DNA from: Polyangiaceae bacterium
GTDB taxonomy: Bacteria > Myxococcota_A > Polyangia > Polyangiales > Polyangiaceae
Reading direction: 5' to 3'
Assembly: GCA_020633235.1 (NCBI GenBank)
Contig: JACKEA010000005.1
Span: 310,001 to 374,000, forward strand
DNA: 64,000 nt
Shown: in pieces, positions 9,208-17,784 of the stretch
Layout: each line of letters opens with the position of its first letter
Numbering within the stretch: the first letter of the stretch is position 1
Position numbers and translations under genes: made by a program
Notes under the pieces: generated by a model
Database searches by the model: none
What the model was told of the DNA's origin: nothing
Seen by the model: the letters and a program-made list of their open reading frames with translations, nothing else

Positions 9208-10401
9208 ATGCGGCGGGTGTGGCTCGGACTGATGCTCTCGGCGAGCTCCGTCGCGGCGGAGCCACGCCCGACGCTGGACGACTTCTACGACCGCACGCGC
9301 AGCCGCGCCGAGGGGTTCGAACACTGCCTCGGCTACTGCGACGGCGAGCACCTGGCTGCGTTTCTGATCGGCGCCCAGGTGGCAAACCCCAGCACCGACG
9401 CCGTGCAGCGCGCCGTCGCCTACGGCGGGCGGCTGGGTGTGGACCTCGGCACCTTTGACGGCCGCTTCGACGTGGCCCGCACCAAGGCCTGGGCGGACAT
9501 CCTGCGCGTGGAGGAGACCGACGACAGCATCACGGATCTGGTGTGGCAGACCACGCTGTTCAAGGTATGGGGCCAGCCGTTCGAGCCGGGCATGCACCTG
9601 TCCCTCGACACGATGCTGGCTCAGCGTTCCGAGCTCGAGCTTTCGGACTTCGCCGAGCTGCAGCTCGTGCCCTACCGGCTGGGAGATGCGGAGGTCGAGG
9701 TCGCACCCACGGGCGGGCGCATCGACAAGGACACGTTTTGGGCCTTGCCCATCGGCGTGCAGAGCAGAACGCGCTGGGACCTCGACGGGGACGTCACGGA
9801 GCAGCGCCAGGCGGTATCCGTGGCAGTCGCTGCGCGCGGCTTCAGCGCGGGGATGAACCGGCTCCGTCACCACTACCAGCTCGACTTCCTGCGATTGAAG
9901 CGCACCGATTTCCAGACATTGGCGGGAGATGCTTCCGCATGGACGCTGTCCGCTGGCTACCAACGCCTGTCGCCCGACGTGGAGTGGCTCGAGATCTGGC
10001 TGTTGGGCGGCTACGAATGGGTCCGTGGTGACAATCGCGACAGCGGCTGGGTGCTGCAGCTGGGCGCGGAGACGCACTTCGGCGACGGCGATCACGTCGT
10101 CGAGATCGGCCCCAAGCTCGAGACGCACTTCGAGCTGGATCGTCGCGACGACCGCTTCACGCGGGTAGACCACGCGAGCTTGTACTATCGCCACACCCTG
10201 GGCCCGTGGCGCTGGGGGCTGGCGTACGAGGGCGTGCGGCTGGGAGACATCGCGACGCTCCACGGGCTCACCCCGGAGGCGGGGTTTCGGCTGCTCGGCG
10301 TGGAGCTACTGGCCCGCTACCGCGTGGTTTTCGTGCGCGACGCGCGGGTGAGCACCGCGCCGGACGACCGCTTCAACCTGAGCGCCGATTGGATTTTCTG
10401 A
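9208..10401 (+). CDS. Exported beta-barrel-like protein (hypothetical)
   Basis: 397 residues with a short signal peptide (cleavage after SSVAA), then a mature part of alternating aromatic and polar strands ending in Phe (NLSADWIF), typical of an outer-membrane barrel. No family recognised. It stands between the pnp hairpin and the kinase gene and is probably monocistronic, with a -10-like box just before its ATG. Confidence 0.6.
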   Translation: MRRVWLGLMLSASSVAAEPRPTLDDFYDRTRSRAEGFEHCLGYCDGEHLAAFLIGAQVANPSTDAVQRAVAYGGRLGVDLGTFDGRFDVARTKAWADILRVEETDDSITDLVWQTTLFKVWGQPFEPGMHLSLDTMLAQRSELELSDFAELQLVPYRLGDAEVEVAPTGGRIDKDTFWALPIGVQSRTRWDLDGDVTEQRQAVSVAVAARGFSAGMNRLRHHYQLDFLRLKRTDFQTLAGDASAWTLSAGYQRLSPDVEWLEIWLLGGYEWVRGDNRDSGWVLQLGAETHFGDGDHVVEIGPKLETHFELDRRDDRFTRVDHASLYYRHTLGPWRWGLAYEGVRLGDIATLHGLTPEAGFRLLGVELLARYRVVFVRDARVSTAPDDRFNLSADWIF

Positions 10402-10410
10402 GAGCGTGCT

Positions 10411-10416
10411 TATGCT
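10411..10416 (+). promoter_or_regulatory. -10 box of predicted leaderless promoter, kinase gene
   Basis: TATGCT, 7 nt, then an in-frame GTG at 10424. This position decided the kinase start over the upstream in-frame GTG (10406) and ATG (10412). Confidence 0.5.
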
Positions 10417-10423
10417 GGGGGTC

Positions 10424-11269
10424 GTGTCGGATACGCCGGAGCTGCTTCAGGACGGGCGCTACGCGCTTCTGCGGAAGCTCGGAGAAGGCAGTCAGGGCGA
10501 GACCTTCGAAGCCCTCGACAAGCGGGACGGGCGCTTGGTCGCGGTGAAGCGCTTCATGGTGCGGGGGGCGAAGAGCTGGAAGGACGTGGAGCTGGCGGAG
10601 CGAGAGGCGCGGGTGCTGTCGCAGCTGTCGCACCCCGCGCTGCCCATCTACGTGGACCACTTCGAAGAACACGGCGCGCTCTACCTGGTGATGGAACGCC
10701 TGGAGGGCGACAGCCTTGCAGCGCTGCACAAGCGCGGCGCTCGGCTCGACGAGACGCGCGTGCTCGCGTTCTTGCATCAAGCGTCGGACGCGCTCGACTA
10801 CCTGCATTCGCGCTCGCCGCCGGTGATCCATCGAGACATCAAGCCCGGCAACGTCATCTCGAGGCCGGATGGCTCCTTCGCACTGGTGGACTTCGGGTCC
10901 GTCCGCGACCACCTGAAGCCCGAGGGCGGCAGCACCGTGGTCGGCACCTTCGGCTACATGGCGCCGGAGCAGTTTCAAGGCCGTGCGCTCCCGCAGAGCG
11001 ACGTGTATGCCGTCGGCGCCACGGCGCTGTCGCTGCTCACGGGGCGCGAGCCGGAGGACCTGCCGCACCAGGGCCTCGGCATCGACGTTGCCGCCGCCCT
11101 CGGTTCCGGGGCGGATCCGCGCTTGGTGCAGGTGCTGTCACAGATGTTGGAGCCCGATCCGGATCGCCGCCCTGCGCGCATCGCCCCGGACCTCGCCGTG
11201 TGGCTCGTCGCCCCCGGCCGGAGCGCCTGCGCTTCGTCGATCGTCTGCTCGACAACCCGTTGCTGGTGA
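10424..11269 (+). CDS. Hanks-type Ser/Thr protein kinase (C-terminus disrupted by a frameshift)
   Basis: Catalytic domain complete: Gly loop GEGSQGETFE, VAVK lysine near residue 42, HRDIKPGNV near 135, DFGS near 156, then GTFGYMAPEQF and the conserved Arg in the PDRRP motif. After PDRRPARIAPDLAVWLVAP the frame runs into an unlikely tail (SACASSIVCSTTRCW). The -1 frame continues directly with a basic stretch and a membrane helix, so the intact protein would be a membrane-anchored kinase of about 395 residues. The break lies at or near a run of five C at 11211-11215. It is either a lost base, a real mutation or slippage. Phosphorylation targets unknown. Confidence 0.85.
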   Translation: MSDTPELLQDGRYALLRKLGEGSQGETFEALDKRDGRLVAVKRFMVRGAKSWKDVELAEREARVLSQLSHPALPIYVDHFEEHGALYLVMERLEGDSLAALHKRGARLDETRVLAFLHQASDALDYLHSRSPPVIHRDIKPGNVISRPDGSFALVDFGSVRDHLKPEGGSTVVGTFGYMAPEQFQGRALPQSDVYAVGATALSLLTGREPEDLPHQGLGIDVAAALGSGADPRLVQVLSQMLEPDPDRRPARIAPDLAVWLVAPGRSACASSIVCSTTRCW

Positions 11270-11610
11270 GCGCGCTGCTCATCGCGCTGTTCGTCTTCGG
11301 GGTGGTGCTGTGGGCGGCGTTCCAGGTGTTGCTGCCCCTGCTCCTGACGCTGTTCTCCATCGTGCTGGGGGCGCCCGCGCGCCGCGCTGCGCGCAGGAGC
11401 CGGGAGGCCGCCAAGCGCAGTCGCGCCGCGTTGAAGCGGGCGCGGCGGGCGCTCCGAGATCGCTCTCGGAGCGCCGCAGCGGCGCACGTGCGCGTGAGTC
11501 AGCCCCAGCTCCGCGTTCCGGGGCCCCGCCTGCGCGTGGACGACTGGCAGGAGCCCGAAGAGGACGAAGAAGCAGAGCCCGTCCGTCGCCGGGCTGAGGC
11601 TCGGCGCTGA
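11200..11610 (+). CDS. Membrane tail of the kinase in a shifted frame, or a separate small membrane protein
   Basis: 136 residues overlapping the kinase by 70 bp in the -1 frame: RPERLRFVDRLLDNPLL, one long hydrophobic helix (SALLIALFVFGVVLWAAFQVLLPLLL), then a very Arg/Ala-rich and finally acidic cytoplasmic-like tail. The juxtamembrane-plus-helix arrangement is what follows the catalytic domain in membrane-bound bacterial Ser/Thr kinases, hence the frameshift reading. If separate, it starts at GTG 11200 without a clear ribosome site. Confidence 0.5.
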   Translation: MARRPRPERLRFVDRLLDNPLLVSALLIALFVFGVVLWAAFQVLLPLLLTLFSIVLGAPARRAARRSREAAKRSRAALKRARRALRDRSRSAAAAHVRVSQPQLRVPGPRLRVDDWQEPEEDEEAEPVRRRAEARR

Positions 11611-11687
11611 GCCGCGCCGTCATTGACAGCCCTGCACGATGGCAGTAGCGCCCAGCTACGGCGTTCCGATCAAGAAAAGGCGATCCA

Positions 11688-13391
11688 ATGCGGGCTTTCG
11701 GGCTAGGGGTGGCAGTCTTCCTTTTGGGTTTGTCCGGCGCGGGCACGGCCAGCGCGGTCACGCAGCCCGGCGGAGTGCCCATCCCGGCACTTCCCGGCTG
11801 CGACGGCGGCAAGACGACGGGACTGTCCGCGATGTTCTCCTGCGTGTGCAAGGAACCGGGCATCTGCAACCAGGGCGCCCCCTGTCCTGGCGGATCTTCG
11901 AGCTGTGATCCGGGCCAGAACGGCACGTGCGAGACCACGCTGTGGCACGAGGTGAACGACGATCCGTGCATTCCCAAGAACTCCAGCGGGCTCGATCCTT
12001 GGAACGAAGCGTTCGTCGTGCCGGAGGTCTTTCATCCGACTTGTCCACAGACGTTCACGGTGATCACGCGCGGCACCGCGCTGTTTCAGAACGCCTTCGG
12101 CTGGTACAACGCCACCGGCGCGAAGCCCGCGGCGTCGGAGCTCCACGTGATGCTCGATTGCAGCGCCAAGCCGGGAGACAGCGCCGTGCTCGATCTGAGC
12201 CAAGAGGCGGCGTACACCGGCGGTGACATCGGCTTCTTCCTGGTCACCCCCGAGAAGAGCGACGGTCAGAGTGGCGGAACCGGGAGCTGCGACGACCTCG
12301 GCTGCTGCGCCACGCTGGCAGGGGCCACGGCGGGTAAGGGGTTCGTCTACTACTCCGAGCGCAAGTTCAACCCGGACTACAGCGGCAAGGACTCCTGGGT
12401 TCACCTGCTCACGTATCAGAGCCACATCTTCGACGACACCTTCTACTTTGCCTGGGAAGACAGCAACAAGAGCCCCAACAACGACTTCACGGATCTGGTC
12501 ACCAGCGTCAGCGGCATTCGCTGCGCGGGCGCCGGAGTGACTTGCGACACGGGGAAGCCGGGCGTGTGCGGAGCGGGCATCCGCGTGTGCCAGAGCGGAG
12601 CGACGATTTGCGATCCGGTGTTTCCCGCCGGGGCGGAGGTGTGCAACGGCCTCGACGACGACTGCAATGGAGCCGTGGACGACGGCGCCAGCTGTGATGA
12701 TCCGGCGAAGATCTGCGACCAGGGTCGGTGTGTCGGCAAGTGCGGGTCCCAAGAGTTCCCGTGCCCGGCGCACACGGAGTGCAATGCCAAGACGGGTCTG
12801 TGCGTGGCGGCGGCCTGCGCCGACAAGACGTGCCCCGAAGGGGAAATCTGTCGCGACGGCGAGTGCACCACGCCGTGTGCCGGCGTGGTGTGCCCGCACG
12901 GCCAGAGCTGCGTGGGCGACAAGTGCCTGGACTTGTGCCAGGACGTGAGCTGCGCCGCCGGAGAGGTGTGCGCTCAGGGCAAGTGCTTTCCGAGCTGCAC
13001 GACGTGCGACGGCCTGAGCTGCGCGGCGCCCCTTTCGTGCGACCAGAGCAGCGGCCAGTGCGCCGATCCGTCGTGTGCCGGGGGCTGCCCCGCGGGGACG
13101 TACTGTTCCGCTGGAAGCTGCAAGGACGCCTGCGACGGCGCCCAGTGCCCGAGCGGACAGAGCTGCGTGGACGGAAACTGCTGCGCGCCGGGAGCGTGCG
13201 GCATCATCGACGCGGACGGCGGCGCCGGTGACGCGGGCGCGGACGACGCCGGCGTCGGGGGCGCCAGCGCGTCGCCGGCGACGGACGACAGCGGCTGCGG
13301 CTGCCGAGCTCAGAGCAGCCACAGCGCGGCGGGAGCCACGCTGCTCTTGTTCGGCCTGCTCTTCGGCGGCTTTCTACGTCGGCGCCGCTAG
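11688..13391 (+). CDS. Cys-rich exported protein with MYXO-CTERM-like anchor
   Basis: 567 residues: signal peptide (cleavage near TASA), an N-terminal domain of about 250 residues of unknown type, a MopE-like motif (EVCNGLDDDCNGAVDDG), then about 200 residues of repeated Cys-rich modules (CPEGEICRDGEC, CPHGQSCVGDKC, CAAGEVCAQGKC, CPSGQSCVDGNC). The C-terminus DSGCGCRAQSS, hydrophobic segment, RRRR matches the MYXO-CTERM sorting signal of myxobacterial surface proteins. Probably cell-surface anchored; the ligand is unknown. A TTGACA at 11623 could be the -35 of its promoter but has no good -10. Confidence 0.75.
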   Translation: MRAFGLGVAVFLLGLSGAGTASAVTQPGGVPIPALPGCDGGKTTGLSAMFSCVCKEPGICNQGAPCPGGSSSCDPGQNGTCETTLWHEVNDDPCIPKNSSGLDPWNEAFVVPEVFHPTCPQTFTVITRGTALFQNAFGWYNATGAKPAASELHVMLDCSAKPGDSAVLDLSQEAAYTGGDIGFFLVTPEKSDGQSGGTGSCDDLGCCATLAGATAGKGFVYYSERKFNPDYSGKDSWVHLLTYQSHIFDDTFYFAWEDSNKSPNNDFTDLVTSVSGIRCAGAGVTCDTGKPGVCGAGIRVCQSGATICDPVFPAGAEVCNGLDDDCNGAVDDGASCDDPAKICDQGRCVGKCGSQEFPCPAHTECNAKTGLCVAAACADKTCPEGEICRDGECTTPCAGVVCPHGQSCVGDKCLDLCQDVSCAAGEVCAQGKCFPSCTTCDGLSCAAPLSCDQSSGQCADPSCAGGCPAGTYCSAGSCKDACDGAQCPSGQSCVDGNCCAPGACGIIDADGGAGDAGADDAGVGGASASPATDDSGCGCRAQSSHSAAGATLLLFGLLFGGFLRRRR

Positions 13392-13407
13392 CGCGCTCCG
13401 CAGCGAG

Positions 13408-14238
13408 CTACGCCTCGACGTGGCGGCGCTTGCGCATCTCACGCAGCCAGAAGAAGCCGAGGGCGCCGCCCAGCACGATGAGGGTGAGGATGCCGCCCAG
13501 CGTCATCACCCGGTTGGCGACCAGCGCGTAGCTGCCTTCTTTCGGATCGTACGCGCAGCAGAACAAGATCAGATGATCGATGGTAGTTCCGATCTTGCCC
13601 TCGGACGATTCCACCAGGCCCAGGCGCAGCGTCTCCGGGACGAACTTGATGCCGTACAGGTAGCGGCCGATGCGCCCGTCCGGCGTGGCAATCGTGATCG
13701 CCGCGGCGTGGTAGTACTGGTTCTTCTTGGCGTCGAACTTGTAGCGAAAGCCGATGGCGCGGGCGAGGGCGTGGATGTTCTCGTCCGAGCCGGTGAGGAA
13801 GTGCCAGCCCTCCTGCGCCGACGGGCGTCCGTACTCGGTGGTGTAGCGTTTCTTGGTCTTGCTCGCGACGGCGGGCGTTTCCTTCGGGTTCAGCGACACC
13901 GTGATCATGCGGAACTGCTTGCCGGCGCTCCACTCGAGCTTGGACAGCCCTTTGACCAGGCCATCGAGCTCCAGGCTGCAGAGCATGGGGCAGTCGGAGT
14001 AGTTCAGCGTGATCAGCACCGGCACGTCGTCTTGGAAGTAGTCGCGGAGCTTCACCGGCTTGCCGCTCTCGTCCGTGAAGGCCAGATCGAGCGGCAGCTT
14101 GTCGCCGAGCTTCTCGTCGACCCCCACGCCTTCCACGGCCTTCTGGGACAGCTCCGCTCCCGGCGTGTCCGCCCACAGCGCAGGCGCGCCGAGCACGATG
14201 GCGAGAGTGAAGACGAGCAGATGGAAGAAGCGCCGCAT
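13408..14238 (-). CDS. SCO1/SenC family thioredoxin-like protein
   Basis: 276 residues: signal peptide MRRFFHLLVFTLAIVLGAPALWA, thioredoxin-like fold with the copper-binding/redox CPMLC (CxxxC) motif in NYSDCPMLCSLELDG, the distal His in YHAAAI, and an added C-terminal membrane helix followed by basic residues. The family delivers copper or reducing equivalents to the CuA site of cytochrome oxidase; no oxidase genes lie in this window. Start taken at the second Met (14238), which gives the signal peptide and has AGAAAGG upstream. Confidence 0.85.
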   Translation of the reverse strand: MRRFFHLLVFTLAIVLGAPALWADTPGAELSQKAVEGVGVDEKLGDKLPLDLAFTDESGKPVKLRDYFQDDVPVLITLNYSDCPMLCSLELDGLVKGLSKLEWSAGKQFRMITVSLNPKETPAVASKTKKRYTTEYGRPSAQEGWHFLTGSDENIHALARAIGFRYKFDAKKNQYYHAAAITIATPDGRIGRYLYGIKFVPETLRLGLVESSEGKIGTTIDHLILFCCAYDPKEGSYALVANRVMTLGGILTLIVLGGALGFFWLREMRKRRHVEA

Positions 14239-14365
14239 GACAGCCTTTCTGAAGAGCGAGCACGCGCCGGACACCGGCGGCGAAACGCGGCCGAGTCATG
14301 CCACAAACGTGCGCGACGAGCACGCGCCGCACCAACAAACCCTGCAACATGCAGATGAGGGGGCT

Positions 14366-15217
14366 CTACACGAGGCGCAGGGAGCGACCCACCAGCACTT
14401 CGTTGTGGGAGCCGGTGCGGTAGCCCGCGAGATCCACCGTGACGTAGGCGAAGCCGTGCTTCTTGCCGGCAGCCACCAACGCTTCGCGCACGCCTGGGGC
14501 AAACATGCGTTCGAGCTCCGCGAGATCGATCTCGATGCGGGCGATCTTGTCGTGCCAGCGGACCCGCAGCTGGCGGAAGCCCAGGGCCTTGAGCTCGGCT
14601 TCGAAGCCCGCGATCTGCGTCAGCCGTTCCCGCGTGACGCTGGTGCCGTACGGGATGCGGCTCGAGAGACACGCGGCGGCGGGCTTGTCCCACACGTCCA
14701 TGCCGATGGAGCGCGCCGCGGCGCGCACGTCCGCCTTGCTCATGCCGGCTTCCACCAACGGGCTTCGCACGCTCGCGTTCTTGGCGGCTTCTAGCCCCGG
14801 GCGATAGTCGCCGAGGTCGTCGGTGTTGGTGCCGTTGACGACCACCGCGAGGCCCCACTCTTGCTGCTTCGCGGCCGCCACGTCGTAGAGCTCCGTCTTG
14901 CAGTGGAAGCAGCGGTCCGGAGCGTTGGCCACGTAGCCCTCACGCTCGATCTCGTTGGTGCTCACCAGGCGGTGGACGGCGCCGAGGCCCTCGGCGATGC
15001 GCTGAGCGTCGTCCTTTTCGCTGGGAGAAAGGCTGGGGCTCACGGCGGTCATGCCCACCGCGCGCTCCCCGAGCTCCTCCGTGGCCACCGCCAACACGAA
15101 GGCGCTGTCGATGCCGCCGGAGTAGCAGACCAGCACCGAGTCCATCTCGCGCAGCAGGGCGCGCAGCCGTTGGAGCTTCTGGGCGGTCGCGTCGTCGGTC
15201 ATGCTGGGAGAGGTCAT
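14366..15217 (-). CDS. larE: LarE-type ATP-dependent sacrificial sulfur transferase
   Basis: 283 residues of the PP-loop ATP pyrophosphatase family. Visible are the P-loop SGGIDS, the DRCFHCKTELY segment and AACLSSRIPYGT, whose Cys matches the sacrificial cysteine of LarE. LarE sulfurises the pyridinium mononucleotide that becomes the nickel-pincer cofactor of lactate racemase. The extra Cys pair in RCFHCK could belong to a [4Fe-4S]-type LarE. No larA, larB or larC is present in the window, so the role here may differ. Start at 15217; an ATG at 15202 is also possible. Confidence 0.85.
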   Translation of the reverse strand: MTSPSMTDDATAQKLQRLRALLREMDSVLVCYSGGIDSAFVLAVATEELGERAVGMTAVSPSLSPSEKDDAQRIAEGLGAVHRLVSTNEIEREGYVANAPDRCFHCKTELYDVAAAKQQEWGLAVVVNGTNTDDLGDYRPGLEAAKNASVRSPLVEAGMSKADVRAAARSIGMDVWDKPAAACLSSRIPYGTSVTRERLTQIAGFEAELKALGFRQLRVRWHDKIARIEIDLAELERMFAPGVREALVAAGKKHGFAYVTVDLAGYRTGSHNEVLVGRSLRLV

Positions 15218-15275
15218 GGGGCTCGGTCGCCGGAGCGGCAAGCTCGGGGATAGCACAGCTCGCCGCCGCGAGCCG

Positions 15276-15839
15276 TCACTTGCCCACGCCGTCGGCGTTG
15301 CCCCACACCTGCAGGGCATAGCTGCCGGAGCCGCGAAACACGCTCACTTCCAGCATGTAGAGCCCGGCGCCGTCGAAGCACAGCGGGCTCTGCGGCGGCA
15401 GCACCGGGAAGGCGTCGTGGGTGAGATCCGCGACGAAGTCTTCGCCCGATGGCCCGCGGATCAAGAGATCCAGATCCGCGATGCCGCGATCGCCCACGGC
15501 GTACACGCGATAGCAGGCGCCGGCACGGGGCACGTAGAAGGTGTAACGATCCACGGGGTCGCGATCCGATTGCTGCGCCACCGTCACCGGCGTCACCGCA
15601 CGCATGCCGCCGGTGGGGCCGCAGCTCCGCGTCAGCCGCGCGATGTCGCCACGCACGCTGCCCGACGGCGAGAACGTGTCGTAGCAGGCCGACCACAAGC
15701 CGCCGCTGGGCTTGTCCGTCGGCGGCGTCATCGGCGCGCTGCTCGTTCCGCTCACGCTCGGAGCTTGGCGCGGCTCCGCCACCGGCCCGCATGCCGAAAG
15801 GGCCAGCACCGAAAGTCCGAGCACGAGCTCCCGCTTCAT
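15276..15839 (-). CDS. Hypothetical lipoprotein
   Basis: 187 residues: signal peptide and lipobox (VLALSACG), a Pro/Ser/Thr linker, then a beta-rich domain (YTFYVPRAGACYRVYAVGD...LDLLIRGPSG...GLYMLEVSVFRGSGSYALQVWG) resembling the pre-peptidase C-terminal (PPC) type of jelly-roll domain by its pattern. Divergent from the GH5 gene. A TACGCT box ends 8 nt before the ATG. Confidence 0.65.
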   Translation of the reverse strand: MKRELVLGLSVLALSACGPVAEPRQAPSVSGTSSAPMTPPTDKPSGGLWSACYDTFSPSGSVRGDIARLTRSCGPTGGMRAVTPVTVAQQSDRDPVDRYTFYVPRAGACYRVYAVGDRGIADLDLLIRGPSGEDFVADLTHDAFPVLPPQSPLCFDGAGLYMLEVSVFRGSGSYALQVWGNADGVGK

Positions 15840-15847
15840 GGCTCGCG

Positions 15848-15853
15848 AGCGTA
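15848..15853 (-). promoter_or_regulatory. -10 box of predicted leaderless promoter
   Basis: TACGCT on the minus strand, 8 nt before the ATG at 15839. Confidence 0.5.
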
Positions 15854-15900
15854 GGCTGCTCCGCTCTCTCGTGTCCAGGGTAGGGGGTAGGGGGTTTTCA

Positions 15901-15920
15901 CGGCGCGGAACCTCGCGCTC
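15901..15920 (+). repeat. Dispersed repeat copy A (partial)
   Basis: CGGCGCGGAACCTCGCGCTC matches the right half of copy F at 62868. It sits between two divergent genes. Confidence 0.5.
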
Positions 15921-15933
15921 CCGCCCGCCATGG

Positions 15934-15963
15934 TTGTCAGCCGGCGACCCTTGGCCGTAGCGT
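15934..15963 (+). promoter_or_regulatory. Predicted leaderless promoter of the GH5 gene
   Basis: TTGTCA (15934-15939), 18-nt spacer, TAGCGT (15958-15963), then only 5 nt to the ATG. Confidence 0.55.
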
Positions 15964-15968
15964 GAGTC

Positions 15969-17159
15969 ATGCTCCGCCTCGCAAAGGTCGTCGCTTCCAT
16001 CGTGCCCTTGGCCCTGCTCGTCGGCTGCGGCGAGTCCTCGGACGGCGCGTCGCCCAAGAGCGACGCGGGAACCGGCGGCGGCGCCGGAAGCGGCGGGGCG
16101 CAGGATGGCGGCGGGAGCGGGGGTGCGTCGGGCGGCAGCGGCGGGACGGCGGGCAGTGGCGGCACGGCGGGCAGCGGCGGTACCGCAGGTAGCGGCGGCG
16201 GGGCGGCACAGCGGCCGTCGTACAACACGGGCACGGGCTTCTTCGTCCTCGACGGCAAGCTGTACGACGCCAACGGCGTCGAGTTCCGACCCCGCGGCGT
16301 CAACAAGGTGCACTACGACCTGCCCTCGCCGGGCATCGTCAAGAGCCACGCAAACGTCGAGCGTTGGGTGGTGTACGACTTCTCCAAGACGGCGGAGAAC
16401 CAGGCCGTGATGCAGGGGATCATCGACAATCACATCGTGCCCATGCCCGGCGCCTGGGAAGGCACCTGCAAGACGGACTCCGCTACTTTGAGCTCGATGG
16501 TGGACACCTGGGTCTCGCAGGCGTCGATCTGGAACGCGTACGAGAAGTACATGATCCTGAACATCGCCAACGAGTGGGGACCGTCCGCTTCCGATGGCGC
16601 CGGCTGGCGCGACGCCTACGTCTCGGCGATCGGCAAGCTGCGCGCCGCGGGCTACAAGTGCACGATCTCGATCACGTCCGGCGGCTGCGGCCAGGACAAC
16701 GGCGACCTGGTGCAGTACGCGCAACAGGTGTTCGACGCGGATCCCGAGAAGAACGTGATCTTCGACCAGCACATCTACGGTGGCTGGGCGAATGGGGGCG
16801 GCCAGAGCTGGCAGACGGATCTGAAGACGGGCCTCGACGCCCTCGAGAACCTAAACCTCGTGGTGATGATCGGCGAGCTCGGCCCCGGGAAGAACATCGG
16901 GCCTTCGCCCACGGACATCGAGCCCCTTACGATCGTGGCGGAGGCCGAGAAGCGGAACATCGGTTGGTTGGCGTGGGCCTGGGACGACAACAACCTCCCC
17001 GGCGCCAAGGCCGACGACAACTGGTTTTCCCTGACCTACGACCCGGCCGTGGGCTACGCCTCGGAGAGCCCGGACGACCTCACCTTGTTCGGGAAGGACA
17101 TCGTGCTCGACTCGAGCTTGGGGCTCGTTGCCCTGGCCAAGCCCGCCACCATCTTCTGA
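15969..17159 (+). CDS. Glycoside hydrolase family 5-like lipoprotein (mannanase/cellulase type)
   Basis: 396 residues: lipobox LLVGC, a Gly/Ser/Ala-rich linker of about 55 residues with TAGSGG repeats, then a TIM-barrel-like catalytic domain. The acid/base Glu is in LNIANEWG and the nucleophile Glu in VVMIGELGP, with DQHIYGGW and WLAWAWDDNN typical of GH5 mannanases or endoglucanases. Probably a surface-tethered polysaccharide hydrolase; the exact substrate is open. Confidence 0.8.
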   Translation: MLRLAKVVASIVPLALLVGCGESSDGASPKSDAGTGGGAGSGGAQDGGGSGGASGGSGGTAGSGGTAGSGGTAGSGGGAAQRPSYNTGTGFFVLDGKLYDANGVEFRPRGVNKVHYDLPSPGIVKSHANVERWVVYDFSKTAENQAVMQGIIDNHIVPMPGAWEGTCKTDSATLSSMVDTWVSQASIWNAYEKYMILNIANEWGPSASDGAGWRDAYVSAIGKLRAAGYKCTISITSGGCGQDNGDLVQYAQQVFDADPEKNVIFDQHIYGGWANGGGQSWQTDLKTGLDALENLNLVVMIGELGPGKNIGPSPTDIEPLTIVAEAEKRNIGWLAWAWDDNNLPGAKADDNWFSLTYDPAVGYASESPDDLTLFGKDIVLDSSLGLVALAKPATIF

Positions 17160-17175
17160 GCGCTCCCTCGAGCCA

Positions 17176-17211
17176 GCCCGAGTGGAGCAGCACGCCCGAG
17201 TGGAACAGCAC
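17176..17211 (+). repeat. Tandem 18-bp duplication
   Basis: Two adjacent copies of GCCCGAGTGGAGCAGCAC with one mismatch, just after the GH5 stop. The rest of the spacer to 17418 shows nothing recognisable. Confidence 0.8.
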
Positions 17212-17418
17212 GAACGTTGCTTTCGGGTCTGTCGGCTCGTAGTGGCGCCGCCGTCCCGAAACCGCCCGCGGCCAGGGCGCTCGGCGCAAGGGTCGTGCCC
17301 GCGGCGGACCGACAAAATCCCAGAAATACGGGCTGTGTCAGCGGTGTGTGCCAGCCGTGCGGGACATCGGGGTCGCACTCGCGTTGCCCAGAACGAGAGA
17401 GCTGAGTAGGTAGGGTGG

Positions 17419-17784
17419 ATGGCAGCGACCGCGTGTCTATGGCTGGTGGACGACGAGGGACGGCGAACCGCGGACCGCCTTCCGTTCCTGGACGAGCGCG
17501 GGGAGCTCGACGTGGAGCAGGCGCTCGGGGACCTCGTGCGGATACTGGAGGCGCTGGACGCTCCGCAGATCTTCGCGGAGGGGGAGACGGTAGTCGACGC
17601 GGACGAGGTGCACAGCCTCGCCGAATCCCTCGTGCCCTGGTCCGAGCTGTCGGACGCGATGGATCTGGACGAGCTTCCCCACGTGGATTTCGACGGCGTC
17701 GAAGAGAGCTACGAGCGCTTTCGAGCGCTCGTGGAGCATGCGGCGAGGGCCGGCCTCGGACTCGGGATGCGGCTCCTCGCCTGA
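17419..17784 (+). CDS. Hypothetical acidic cytosolic protein
   Basis: 121 residues with no signal peptide or membrane segment, rich in Asp, Glu and Leu (LDVEQALGDLVRILEAL, DAMDLDELPHVDFDGVEE). No family recognised. AGGTAGGG precedes the ATG closely. Its stop codon ends at 17784, the base before the stop of the convergent radical SAM gene. Confidence 0.6.
   Translation: MAATACLWLVDDEGRRTADRLPFLDERGELDVEQALGDLVRILEALDAPQIFAEGETVVDADEVHSLAESLVPWSELSDAMDLDELPHVDFDGVEESYERFRALVEHAARAGLGLGMRLLA

Noticed and set aside
6638..9385. Very long minus-strand open frame opposite pnp
   Set aside because: It mirrors the codon-third-position GC bias of pnp; its protein is compositionally random (His, Arg and Asp-rich) and has no recognisable domain.
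11623..11651. TTGACA promoter before the Cys-rich gene
   Set aside because: The -35 is perfect but the hexamer at 17 nt is TAGCGC and the distance to the ATG gives no supporting signal; left as a note in the gene entry.
17212..17418. Search for a tRNA or small RNA in the GH5-hypothetical spacer
   Set aside because: No cloverleaf, T-loop or clear hairpin with U-run could be drawn.
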